Origin: Caballeronia sordidicola
Lineage (GTDB): Bacteria > Pseudomonadota > Gammaproteobacteria > Burkholderiales > Burkholderiaceae
DNA: 64,000 nucleotides
Reading direction: 5' to 3'
Assembly (NCBI RefSeq): GCF_000729995.1
Contig: NZ_JNFG01000007.1
Span: forward strand, 186,001-250,000
The notes beneath the pieces are model-generated. The model was not told where the DNA came from. It did no database searches and saw nothing but the letters and a program-made list of their open reading frames with translations. Numbering within the stretch: position 1 is the stretch's first letter; each line of letters opens with the position of its first letter. Shown here in pieces: positions 36,423 through 44,310 of the stretch. The position numbers and the translations under genes are program-made.

Positions 36423-37352
36423 ATGCATGCCAGAAAATTAAAATTTTACGCAAAAAATGTTATTTTCGATCTTTTTCCATCATTGATTTTTGAAAAAAGA
36501 TATGACCGCATGTTCAGGAATCTGGACGAACATCAATGGACTTATATTCGCTCACGCGCCAATTATTATAATAAGCTCGAGCGCCAATTTGTCCTGAACG
36601 AAACGGCTAGCCGGAGCAGCACGCTGCCTTTGCGCGGCAATCCAAGCGCCTACTACTATGATTTCAAAGAGATATCCCGATACTTCGCACGTTCGGTGAA
36701 ATTCAACTATGTTTTCAAGGACATTAAAGAAGCGGTGGATGAGCCAACGCTTCTTAAGACCAGACCACTCACCGAAGCCAATGAAAATTCGGTCATACTG
36801 AAGCTGGACAAAATGAGGCACTTCAATTTTATTGAAGATACGCGATCATTTGAAAGCAAACTCAACATGGCCGTTTTTCGAGGTGCGTGCTACCAGGAGC
36901 ACCGAAAAGCATTTGTCGCCAGGTATCACGGTTCACCAATAGCCGATATTGGCGACACTGACGACGCCATGAAAGGTCAGCATGGTCATCGACCTTATAT
37001 GAGTATTGCTGACCAGTTGAAATACAAGTTCGTGATCAGTCTGGAAGGTAATGACGTCGCCACCAACTTGAAATGGATCATGCTTTCGAATTCCGTATGC
37101 TTCATGCGCAAGCCGCGGGTGGAAAGCTGGTTCATGGAAGGTTCCTTGATCCCGGATCACCACTACGTGCTTCTGGACGACGAATTTTCCGATCTGGAAG
37201 ATAAAATAAATTATTACACCAAGCATACAGAAAAGGCGATGGCGATAATCAAAAACGCCAATCAGTACGCCATGCAGTTCCTTGACACGCGACGGGAAAA
37301 GCTTATTTCGCTGCTGGTTCTCAGAAAATATCTCGATCTTTCCGGTCAATAA
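36423..37352 (+). CDS. Glycosyltransferase family 90 (CAP10/LPS type), probably acquired
   Basis: A 309-residue glycosyltransferase of family 90, enzymes that add xylose, mannose or glucose to LPS, capsule or proteins. Recognisable parts are NMAVFRGACYQEHRKAFVAR, YMSIADQLKYKFVISLEGNDVATNLKWIM and the donor-binding RKPRVESWFMEGSLIPDHHYV, then DLEDKINYYTKHTEKAM. No signal peptide or membrane segment, so it acts at the cytoplasmic face. Its bases are visibly AT-rich, rich in AAA, AAT and ATT codons, unlike all neighbours, which suggests horizontal transfer. It stands alone without other polysaccharide genes and is closed by a perfect hairpin. Confidence 0.78.
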   Translation: MHARKLKFYAKNVIFDLFPSLIFEKRYDRMFRNLDEHQWTYIRSRANYYNKLERQFVLNETASRSSTLPLRGNPSAYYYDFKEISRYFARSVKFNYVFKDIKEAVDEPTLLKTRPLTEANENSVILKLDKMRHFNFIEDTRSFESKLNMAVFRGACYQEHRKAFVARYHGSPIADIGDTDDAMKGQHGHRPYMSIADQLKYKFVISLEGNDVATNLKWIMLSNSVCFMRKPRVESWFMEGSLIPDHHYVLLDDEFSDLEDKINYYTKHTEKAMAIIKNANQYAMQFLDTRREKLISLLVLRKYLDLSGQ

Positions 37353-37372
37353 AGGGTCGACAAAGGGTCTGT

Positions 37373-37409
37373 CATGTCGCAGACATGTCCCCCGCATGTC
37401 TGCGACATG
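37373..37409. terminator. Perfect 15-bp hairpin between convergent genes
   Basis: CATGTCGCAGACATG, seven bases (TCCCCCG), CATGTCTGCGACATG. The stop of the glycosyltransferase is 20 bases upstream and the stop of the GlxA regulator gene 14 bases beyond. Each arm also contains CATG...CATG. It should act as a bidirectional terminator, though no T run follows. Confidence 0.65.
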
Positions 37410-37422
37410 CATGCTCCGCCCG

Positions 37423-38508
37423 TCAGGACAAGCGTTCTTCCAGTGATGCCCTGAGCCTGCCGGGCGTCACGCCGTAGACTTCCTTGAAGCCGCGGATGAA
37501 ATGTGCGGAGTCGGCAAAACCGCATTCATAGGCGATTACCGTGATGCGTTTTTCTGTATTAAGCAGTAGCCAGCGCGCGTATCGAAGCCGCATCGTCCGG
37601 TAAAACTCCTTGGGGGACATCCCCATCTCAGTCAGGAAGTTACGTTCGAGTTGCCTGACGCTTGTCCCGGTCATCTTCGCAATCACCGTGACGTTGAGCG
37701 GCGCCTCCAGGTTTTCTTCCATCAGCACAACAGCGTGGCGTACCAGCAGATCACCGACTGCCAGATAGCCCAGCGCCTTGCGGCGCTCCACGAACGACGT
37801 GCCGCCGTGACGGCTGACTGTCATTTGATGAATCACCTTGGACGCTCTGTCCGAGCCGCAATGCAGGCTGATCAAACGCGTTGCCAACTCGAGGACCGAC
37901 ACGCCGCCGGCGCACGTGATCCGGTTGCCGTCGATTAAATAGTCTGCATTGGCGATGACCCGCAAGTCCGGGAACATCGTCTTGTAGTCCTCCAGGTGGA
38001 ACGCGTGGACGCAAGCAACCCGGTCCCGCATCAAGCCTGCTTTTGCCAATACGAAACTGCCGGTGCACATGCCGATCAGTGGCACGCCTTCGGTGTCAGC
38101 CTCGCGCAAATAGTCCCAGTAGCGCCGGTCGACCTGTTCAAGTTTCGGCAGAAGGCCGCCGATCACCACGAGGTAATCGAATTGCCGCGGTGACCCCTGT
38201 ACCGCATGCACGGGCACGGCCACTCCGCAACTCGCTTCCACGGTTTCATCGGCCATGCCGAGCAGCATCCATGCGCATCGCAGCGGACGGCTCTGGTCGC
38301 CGAGATCGGCTGCATGGCGCAACGCGTCACAGAAGCCCGCCAGCGAAAGCAGTGGGAAAGTGGGCCAGAGAAGAAATCCGATGTTGAGCTCGGCCCCCGA
38401 GCGCGACGCGTTGCCCTCTCGCTTGACGCTGGCGCGATCGAGCCGATCGACGAGATCCCGGCCAAGGGACGGCTCCCGGGCATCGGCCAGTGTTTTTTCG
38501 CGTGCCAT
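37423..38508 (-). CDS. GlxA-type AraC-family transcriptional regulator
   Basis: A 361-residue regulator: N-terminal DJ-1/PfpI-like domain (about 40-225) with IGFLLWPTFPLLSLAGFCDALR and the elbow GMCTGSFVLAKAGL, keeping the cysteine (C148); and C-terminal AraC helix-turn-helix (about 265-355, ARWLLLNTEKRITVIAYECGFADSAHFIRGFKEVYGVTP). Glutamine amidotransferase-like regulators of this class govern arginine, betaine and amine use. It is divergent from the binding protein and asparaginase genes and probably activates them. ATG 38508 is chosen; the frame runs to 38571. Confidence 0.88.
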   Translation of the reverse strand: MAREKTLADAREPSLGRDLVDRLDRASVKREGNASRSGAELNIGFLLWPTFPLLSLAGFCDALRHAADLGDQSRPLRCAWMLLGMADETVEASCGVAVPVHAVQGSPRQFDYLVVIGGLLPKLEQVDRRYWDYLREADTEGVPLIGMCTGSFVLAKAGLMRDRVACVHAFHLEDYKTMFPDLRVIANADYLIDGNRITCAGGVSVLELATRLISLHCGSDRASKVIHQMTVSRHGGTSFVERRKALGYLAVGDLLVRHAVVLMEENLEAPLNVTVIAKMTGTSVRQLERNFLTEMGMSPKEFYRTMRLRYARWLLLNTEKRITVIAYECGFADSAHFIRGFKEVYGVTPGRLRASLEERLS

Positions 38509-38717
38509 GACGTTCCCGCAAGACGTTGGTGAACCCAAGTATATAAGCCAGAAAATGCGCTTGCCCGCCATGTCGCGTTTCTTCTATTTTTTTACGAGTT
38601 GGTGCAATGCCGGCCATTTTGTCGTCTCTAAAGTCGCTCCTGTCACCTGCCCCCGATCGATCACTCACGAGTGTCGGTGCACCATCGTCCAGCAAGCTGC
38701 ATAACCAGGAGAGTCTC

Positions 38718-39863
38718 ATGTCGGCTAGATTTCACGGCGCGCTATGCGCCAATATCGGAGTGGGTCTGATCATGCTCGGCTCGGCCAGCGCGTTCGCAGA
38801 CGAAGTTGTCAAAATTGGCCATGCCGCACCGTTGACCGGAGCCAATGCCGAGTGGGGAAAGGACACGGAGAACGGCGCCCGCCTGGCGGTGGAGGAAATC
38901 AACGCGAAGGGGCTGGTGATCAGCGGCCATAAGGTGACGCTTGAGCTGGATGCACAAGACGACGCGTCGGACCCGCGCCAGGGCACGCAGGTGGCGCAGA
39001 AGCTGGTCGACGATCAGGTTGTCGCCGTGGTTGGCCACATGAATTCGGGAACCACGATCCCCGCATCGAAGATCTACAGCGATGCGGGTGTTGTCGAGGT
39101 CTCCCCTTCAGCGACCAACCCGGTTTATACGCAACAAGGCTTCAAGACCGCTTACCGGGTTGTCGCCACCGACGCCCAGCAGGGTCCGGCGCTGGCCGAC
39201 TATGCGAAGAAGACGCTAGGAGCCAAGTCGGTGGCGATCGTCGACGACGCGACAGCGTACGGCCAGGGGCTCGCCAATGAGTTCGAGAAGCAGGCGAAGG
39301 CTGACGGGCTGACCGTGCTCTCACACGATGCAACCAACGACAAGGCCGTCGACTTCCGCTCGATTCTCACCAAGATCAAGGGCGAGCATCCGGACATCAT
39401 CATGTATGGAGGAATGGACGCCACGGGCGGTCCGTTCGCGAAGCAGGCGCGACAGCTCGCCATTGCAGCACGCGTGCTGGGGGGTGACGGCCTGTGTGCC
39501 GATTCGCTCGCGAAACTGGCCGGCGATGCCGCAGACAACGTCGTGTGCTCGATCGCTGGCATGCCGCTTCAGGAGATGCCGAACGGCCCCGCTTTCGAGC
39601 AACGTTACGAAGCACGCTTTCATCAGCACGTGCAGCTCAATGCGCCGTTCGCCTACGACGCGGTGTACATCATCGTCGACGCAATGAAGCGCGCGAACTC
39701 GACCAAAGCGCCGGATATCCTTGCAGCCATGCCGAGCGCAAATTTCGTCGGCGTGCTGGGACGCACGCAGTTCGACGCGCACGGCGATCTGAAGCAGGGC
39801 GCGATCTCGCTGTATGACTACAAACGCGGCAAGCAGACGCTGCTCACCGTCGTGAAGATGTAG
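38718..39863 (+). CDS. Branched-chain-type amino-acid ABC binding protein (LivK family), orphan
   Basis: A 381-residue periplasmic binding protein. The signal peptide ends about residue 27 (SASAFA), then DEVVKIGHAAPLTGANAEWGKDTENGARLAVEEINAKG is the canonical family 4 N-terminus. TYPE I fold landmarks include VVAVVGHMNSGTTIPASKIY and KSVAIVDDATAYGQGLANEF. ATG 38718 has AGGAGAG upstream. No permease or ATPase gene is nearby, so it must either use components encoded elsewhere or serve as a sensor. It is followed within 6 bases by an asparaginase gene, suggesting an asparagine, glutamine or aspartyl-peptide ligand. Confidence 0.9.
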   Translation: MSARFHGALCANIGVGLIMLGSASAFADEVVKIGHAAPLTGANAEWGKDTENGARLAVEEINAKGLVISGHKVTLELDAQDDASDPRQGTQVAQKLVDDQVVAVVGHMNSGTTIPASKIYSDAGVVEVSPSATNPVYTQQGFKTAYRVVATDAQQGPALADYAKKTLGAKSVAIVDDATAYGQGLANEFEKQAKADGLTVLSHDATNDKAVDFRSILTKIKGEHPDIIMYGGMDATGGPFAKQARQLAIAARVLGGDGLCADSLAKLAGDAADNVVCSIAGMPLQEMPNGPAFEQRYEARFHQHVQLNAPFAYDAVYIIVDAMKRANSTKAPDILAAMPSANFVGVLGRTQFDAHGDLKQGAISLYDYKRGKQTLLTVVKM

Positions 39864-39868
39864 TGCAC

Positions 39869-40906
39869 ATGGACGTTCCTGTTCCTGACGCGGGCGGTGT
39901 CGGCCTGGCTGCCCCGCCGAAAGCGCGGGTCGTACTCATCGGCACAGGCGGCACGATCGCAGGCCGCGGCGCATCGCCGGTCAACACATCGGCGTATGAC
40001 TGCTCCGTGGTGTCCATCGACCAGATACTGGCGGATCTGCCCGCTGCGGCATCGGTTGCCGACATCAGCGCCGAGCAGCTATTTCAGTGCGGCTCGGAGA
40101 ACTTCGGCAGCAGGCAACTGCTGCAGCTGGGCAAGCGGATTTCATCGCTGCTGAAACGTGATGACGTGGATGGCGTTGTGGTCACGCATGGCACCGATAC
40201 CATCGATGAAACCGCTTATTTCCTGCATCTGACGCTCAAAAGCACGAAGCCGGTAGTCCTGGTGGGCGCCATGCGTCCACCCTCCGCACTCAGTTCGGAC
40301 GGGCCGCTTAACCTCTACAACGCGATCGTCGTGGCGGCGAGTTCGTTAGCCCACGGCAAGGGCACGCTGGTCGTTGCAAACGATGAGATCCACACCGCGC
40401 GTGATGTTGCGAAGACCAATACTTTCAAGCAGGAGGCGTTCAGCTCGCCCTACGGTCCCCTGGGATATATCGTTGAAGGCAAGCCGGTCTTTTATCGATT
40501 GCCAGCGCGTTGGCATACAGTGCAAAGCGAATGGTCGATCGATGAGATCGACGCTCTGCCGGAGGTCGGTATCCTCTATGCGCACGGCGGTATGAACGAC
40601 GCGATGGTGCACGCCATGCTCGACTCAGGTGTGAAGGCGCTCATCTATGCGGCGACCGGCAACGGCAACGTGGCGACATCCGTAGTGGCCTCACTGGTCG
40701 ATGCGAGATTGCGTGGCGTTCACGTTGTCCGGGGTTCGCGCACGGGAAGTGGCGTCGTCATCCGTAACGCCGCGCAGCCCGATGACCGCTACGACTGGTT
40801 GGTAACGGACGATCAGGTTCCTCACAAGGCGCGCATCCTGATGATGCTGGCGCTCACCGGAGAGCAGTGCACACGCAAACTTCAGAATGCCTTCCTGACG
40901 TATTGA
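39869..40906 (+). CDS. L-asparaginase/glutaminase, cytoplasmic type II-like
   Basis: A 345-residue asparaginase. The first active-site motif TGGTIA has T29 as nucleophile, QCGSENF supplies the substrate-binding serine, and VVTHGTDTIDE holds T109-D110 of the second triad; GAMRPPSALSSDGPLNLYNAI follows. There is no signal peptide although the sequence resembles type II enzymes more than type I. The start is ATG 39869; a GTG at 39863 overlapping the previous stop is possible. Neither has a clear Shine-Dalgarno, so coupling to the binding protein gene is likely. Its product aspartate could feed central metabolism. Confidence 0.9.
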   Translation: MDVPVPDAGGVGLAAPPKARVVLIGTGGTIAGRGASPVNTSAYDCSVVSIDQILADLPAAASVADISAEQLFQCGSENFGSRQLLQLGKRISSLLKRDDVDGVVVTHGTDTIDETAYFLHLTLKSTKPVVLVGAMRPPSALSSDGPLNLYNAIVVAASSLAHGKGTLVVANDEIHTARDVAKTNTFKQEAFSSPYGPLGYIVEGKPVFYRLPARWHTVQSEWSIDEIDALPEVGILYAHGGMNDAMVHAMLDSGVKALIYAATGNGNVATSVVASLVDARLRGVHVVRGSRTGSGVVIRNAAQPDDRYDWLVTDDQVPHKARILMMLALTGEQCTRKLQNAFLTY

Positions 40907-41012
40907 CCGGGGCTATGTGCCGGACTCGAGGCGCCGGCAGACCGGGTACATCCCAGCGGTCAATACGCTCAGGCTGGTGCAAACTGTGCGCCTTGACTCA
41001 CGGCGCATAAAC

Positions 41013-41906
41013 ATGTGGCAAATCGACCAAATCAGTCTTCGACTTTTCATCGCGGTATGTGAAGAAGGGACGATCGCACGCGCCGCCGAGCGCGAGTTTA
41101 TTGCGCCGTCGGCTGTCAGCAAGCGCTTAGCGGACCTGGAAACATTGGTCGAAACCGCCTTGCTGTCACGCAGCCAGCGCGGCGTCAGGCCGACCGCAGC
41201 GGGCGAGGCGCTGCTTAAGCACGCGCGTCTCATCATGCTTGACCACGAGCGCTTGCAGGCGGAGCTGAGTGAATACGCCGCCGGCGGCCGCGGACATGTG
41301 CGCGTGCTGGCGAACGTGTCGTCGATGGTTGAGTTTCTGCCTGAAGCGCTCTCGAGATTCCTGGAAGCGAACCCGAGTGTGCGCGTCGACGTTGAAGAGC
41401 GTACGAGCGTTGACATCGTCCGGGGACTGGAAGAGGGCGCAGCCGATATTGGTATCTGCCGCGACTTCATCTCCACCCGCGAACTCGACGTGACGACGTA
41501 CCGCTCGGACCATCTTGCCCTGGTGGTCCCGAAGCATCATCCGCTGGCGGGAGCGGCGGACATCAGCTTCGTGCAGACGCTCGATCTGAACCACCTTGGA
41601 CTATCGTCGAATGCGTCCGTGAACGCCCTGATGCAGCGCATTGCCGCGGAGAAGGGTCGAGAGCTTAGCTACCGGGCGTATGTTTCGACATTCGATGCGG
41701 CCTATAGATTCATCCAGGCAGGACTCGCCGTAGCGATCCTGCCTCGCGAAGCGGTCAACCCTCAGGTCCGGGAACAGTACGGACTCGCCGTGATTCCGCT
41801 GGCCGAAGCCTGGGCCGAACGGCACTTCGTCATTTGCGTGCGTGATCGCGCGGCCTTGACGCTGCCCGCAGCGCGACTGATAGAGCACCTCATGGCAACG
41901 CGCTGA
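41013..41906 (+). CDS. LysR-family transcriptional regulator
   Basis: A 297-residue LysR regulator: MWQIDQISLRLFIAVCEEGTIARAAEREFIAPSAVSKRLADLETLVETALLSRSQRGV, then an effector domain from GHVRVLANVSSMVEFLPEAL. ATG 41013 is the family start; the frame extends to 40917. It sits 106 bases after the asparaginase gene and 204 bases before the HMG-CoA-lyase-family gene, on the same strand, so its target could be either set; the downstream operon seems more likely because the asparaginase unit has its own divergent GlxA regulator. Confidence 0.88.
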   Translation: MWQIDQISLRLFIAVCEEGTIARAAEREFIAPSAVSKRLADLETLVETALLSRSQRGVRPTAAGEALLKHARLIMLDHERLQAELSEYAAGGRGHVRVLANVSSMVEFLPEALSRFLEANPSVRVDVEERTSVDIVRGLEEGAADIGICRDFISTRELDVTTYRSDHLALVVPKHHPLAGAADISFVQTLDLNHLGLSSNASVNALMQRIAAEKGRELSYRAYVSTFDAAYRFIQAGLAVAILPREAVNPQVREQYGLAVIPLAEAWAERHFVICVRDRAALTLPAARLIEHLMATR

Positions 41907-42076
41907 CGCCCCGCCTGGTTTATGTACCTCTGCATCGCACAGCCCCCCATAAGCCCTTAAGGGTTTTCCCTTTTCAGACATTTCGCCCCGCCACGTAACC
42001 GTCAACAGCCATCGCAGGGCAAGATGGACTGCATCGCCAAATGAGTCTTTTCAGCGCGGATCCAGCCCGTCACGCT

Positions 42077-42104
42077 TCAACTCAACTTTGTCATCATGAG
42101 TTGA
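42077..42104. promoter_or_regulatory. Inverted repeat over the leader of the lyase operon
   Basis: TCAACTCA, 12 bases, TGAGTTGA: perfect 8-bp arms ending 6 bases before ATG 42111. In RNA the 3' arm would pair across the region where a ribosome site should lie. It could equally be a DNA operator for the LysR protein upstream. Confidence 0.45.
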
Positions 42105-42110
42105 GAAGCG

Positions 42111-43040
42111 ATGAACTACCCTACCGGACGCGTGATCGTCACCGAGGTCGGCATGCGCGACGGCCTGCAAAGCATCTCGCGGATCATGTCGACCGACGAC
42201 AAGAAGCGTTGGATCGACGCTGCCTGGGAAGCCGGCATACGTAGCATGGAGGTGGCGTCCTTCGTGCCGGCGAAACTGCTGCCGCAAATGGCTGATGCCC
42301 AAACGGTGATTGCCCACGCGCTGACCCTTGAGGGCCTCGTGGTAACCGCGTTGGTTCCAAACGTGAAGGGTGCGCAGCGCGCGATCGAATCCGGTGTCCA
42401 CAGGATCGTCGCACCGATATCGGTCAGCGCCGCGCACAGCCTCGCCAACGTGCGAAAGACCCCCGCAGAGATGCTTGGCGCGTTTGCCGAGATGTGTTCG
42501 CTCGCCAAGGGCCATGCCGAGACCATTGCGGGACTGTCCACCGTATTTGGCTGCACGTTGCAAGGCAACGTGCCATATGAAGACATCGCCAACATCGCAA
42601 GGCGAGCACTCGAGGCAGGCGCCGACGTAATCGCACTCGGCGACACCACCGGTCAGGCCACCCCTCGCCAGGTGGGCGAAATCATCGACCTCGTCCGTGA
42701 CATTGCGGGCCACGCACTGCGCTCCGTGCACTTCCATGACACGCGCGGCCTTGGCCTTGCCAACACGCTCATCGCCCTTCAGCACGGCATCCGCGAGTTC
42801 GATTCGTCGCTGGCCGGACTCGGAGGGTGTCCCCACGCCCCGGGCGCTACCGGCAATGTCAACACCGAAGACCTTGTCTTCATGCTGCAAAGCATGGGCT
42901 ACGAGACAGGCGTCGACGTAGAAAAGCTGATTGCTTCACGCAGCGTGCTCGAACAAGCGCTGCCCGGTGAGGCGCTCTATGGATACCTCGCACGCGCGGG
43001 TGTTCCCTCGCAATTCCACGAATCAAAGGTCACCCGATGA
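42111..43040 (+). CDS. Hydroxymethylglutaryl-CoA lyase family protein
   Basis: A 309-residue TIM-barrel aldolase-lyase. The motifs EVGMRDGLQ (12-20), GDTTG, VHFHDTRG and GLGGCPHAPGATGNVNTED, with the catalytic cysteine of the mobile loop, match the HMG-CoA lyase family, which also includes (R)-citramalyl-CoA lyase. It cleaves a 3-hydroxy-3-methylacyl-CoA to acetyl-CoA plus acetoacetate or pyruvate. Its stop overlaps the CoA-transferase start by 4 bases (ATGA), so the two act together: the transferase makes the CoA ester, the lyase cleaves it. Substrate could be 3-hydroxy-3-methylglutarate or citramalate. Confidence 0.9.
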   Translation: MNYPTGRVIVTEVGMRDGLQSISRIMSTDDKKRWIDAAWEAGIRSMEVASFVPAKLLPQMADAQTVIAHALTLEGLVVTALVPNVKGAQRAIESGVHRIVAPISVSAAHSLANVRKTPAEMLGAFAEMCSLAKGHAETIAGLSTVFGCTLQGNVPYEDIANIARRALEAGADVIALGDTTGQATPRQVGEIIDLVRDIAGHALRSVHFHDTRGLGLANTLIALQHGIREFDSSLAGLGGCPHAPGATGNVNTEDLVFMLQSMGYETGVDVEKLIASRSVLEQALPGEALYGYLARAGVPSQFHESKVTR

Positions 43041-44245
43041 ACCCCTCTACGGCTTCCGCACAAACCAGCGCCCTGCCACTGGCAGGCATTCGCGTGGTCG
43101 AACTGTCTCACATGGTGATGGGACCCACCTGCGGCATGATCCTGGGAGACCTCGGCGCTGAAGTCATCAAGGTCGAGCCGCCACGCGGCGACGGCACGCG
43201 GCGTCTGCTCGGCACCGGCGCTGGTTTCTTCCGCACCTTTAACCGCAACAAGAAGAGCATCGCCCTCGACCTCGACACCGAAGCAGGTCTCGATGCGCTT
43301 CACAAGCTGGTCGACACGGCCGATGTCTTCATCGAAAATTTCAAGCCTGGCCGCATGGCATCGCTGGGTCTGGACTACGAGAGTTTGAAAGCGCGGGACC
43401 CCGGTTTGATTTATGTGTCGCACAAGGGCTTTCTCAACGGACCGTACGAACATCGGCTCGCCCTCGATGAAGTCGTGCAGATGATGGCCGGGCTCGCCTA
43501 CATGACGGGCCCGGTCGGCCGGCCGCTACGCGCGGGAAGCTCCGTGAACGACATCATGGGCGGCATGTTCGGCGCGATCGGTGTGCTTGCAGCACTCTTC
43601 GAACGCAAGTCGAGCGGCATCGGCAAGGAAGTGCAAAGCGCGCTGTTCGAGAATTGCGTGCTGCTCTCGGCCCAACATATGCAACAGTTCGCCGCGACCG
43701 GCGTCGCTGCCGCCCCAATGCCTGAACGTATCAGCGCATGGGCGGTGTACGACGTCTTCACGCTTGCCGGAGGCGAGCAGATGTTCATTGCGGCGACGGG
43801 AGACACTCAATGGCGCTCCCTGTGCGCCATTCTCGATCGACCCGATTTGCTCGCGGACCCGCGACTCGCGACCAACAACGATCGCGTGGTGGTGCGCCCG
43901 TGGCTTCTGCAAACGCTGGGCGAAACGTTGAGCCGGCTCGAAGGCTCAGCGCTGACGCCGCAGTTCGAACGCAGTCATATTCCATTTGCATCGATCACCA
44001 AGCCCGAAGAGCTGTTCGACGACAAGCATTTGATCGAAAGCGGCGGCCTTGCAACGCTGACGCTCGACGATGGAACCGAGACGGCGATGCCGCTTCTGCC
44101 CATCTCCATGAATGGTGAGCGCTTGCAGCCGCGTCAACCGATTGCAAAGGTCGGCGAGCACACGGTCGAGGTATTGCGTGAACTTGGCTACGCTGAAACA
44201 CAGATCGACGGTCTCACCTCCGCCGGGCACTCGAAAGCCGCCTGA
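43037..44245 (+). CDS. Class III CoA-transferase (CaiB/BaiF family)
   Basis: A 402-residue CoA-transferase. GIRVVELSHMVMGPTCGMILGDLGAEVIKVEPP is the family N-terminus, FNRNKKSIALDLDTEAG and IENFKPGRMASLGLDYESL follow, and the catalytic aspartate is probably D144 (LALDEVVQ). It transfers CoA between carboxylic acids through an aspartyl-CoA thioester. It overlaps the lyase gene by 4 bases and is followed 65 bases later by an MFS carrier, so it probably activates an imported acid for the lyase. Confidence 0.92.
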   Translation: MNPSTASAQTSALPLAGIRVVELSHMVMGPTCGMILGDLGAEVIKVEPPRGDGTRRLLGTGAGFFRTFNRNKKSIALDLDTEAGLDALHKLVDTADVFIENFKPGRMASLGLDYESLKARDPGLIYVSHKGFLNGPYEHRLALDEVVQMMAGLAYMTGPVGRPLRAGSSVNDIMGGMFGAIGVLAALFERKSSGIGKEVQSALFENCVLLSAQHMQQFAATGVAAAPMPERISAWAVYDVFTLAGGEQMFIAATGDTQWRSLCAILDRPDLLADPRLATNNDRVVVRPWLLQTLGETLSRLEGSALTPQFERSHIPFASITKPEELFDDKHLIESGGLATLTLDDGTETAMPLLPISMNGERLQPRQPIAKVGEHTVEVLRELGYAETQIDGLTSAGHSKAA

Positions 44246-44310
44246 GCGCGCATAAGTAGTCCCGAATAGTACTTGAGCCGGCCCAAGACCGGAACTCATG
44301 GAGACAGGCG

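Noticed and set aside
42051..42890. A 279-codon minus-strand frame opposite the HMG-CoA-lyase family gene
   Set aside because: Shadow of a gene with catalytic motifs.
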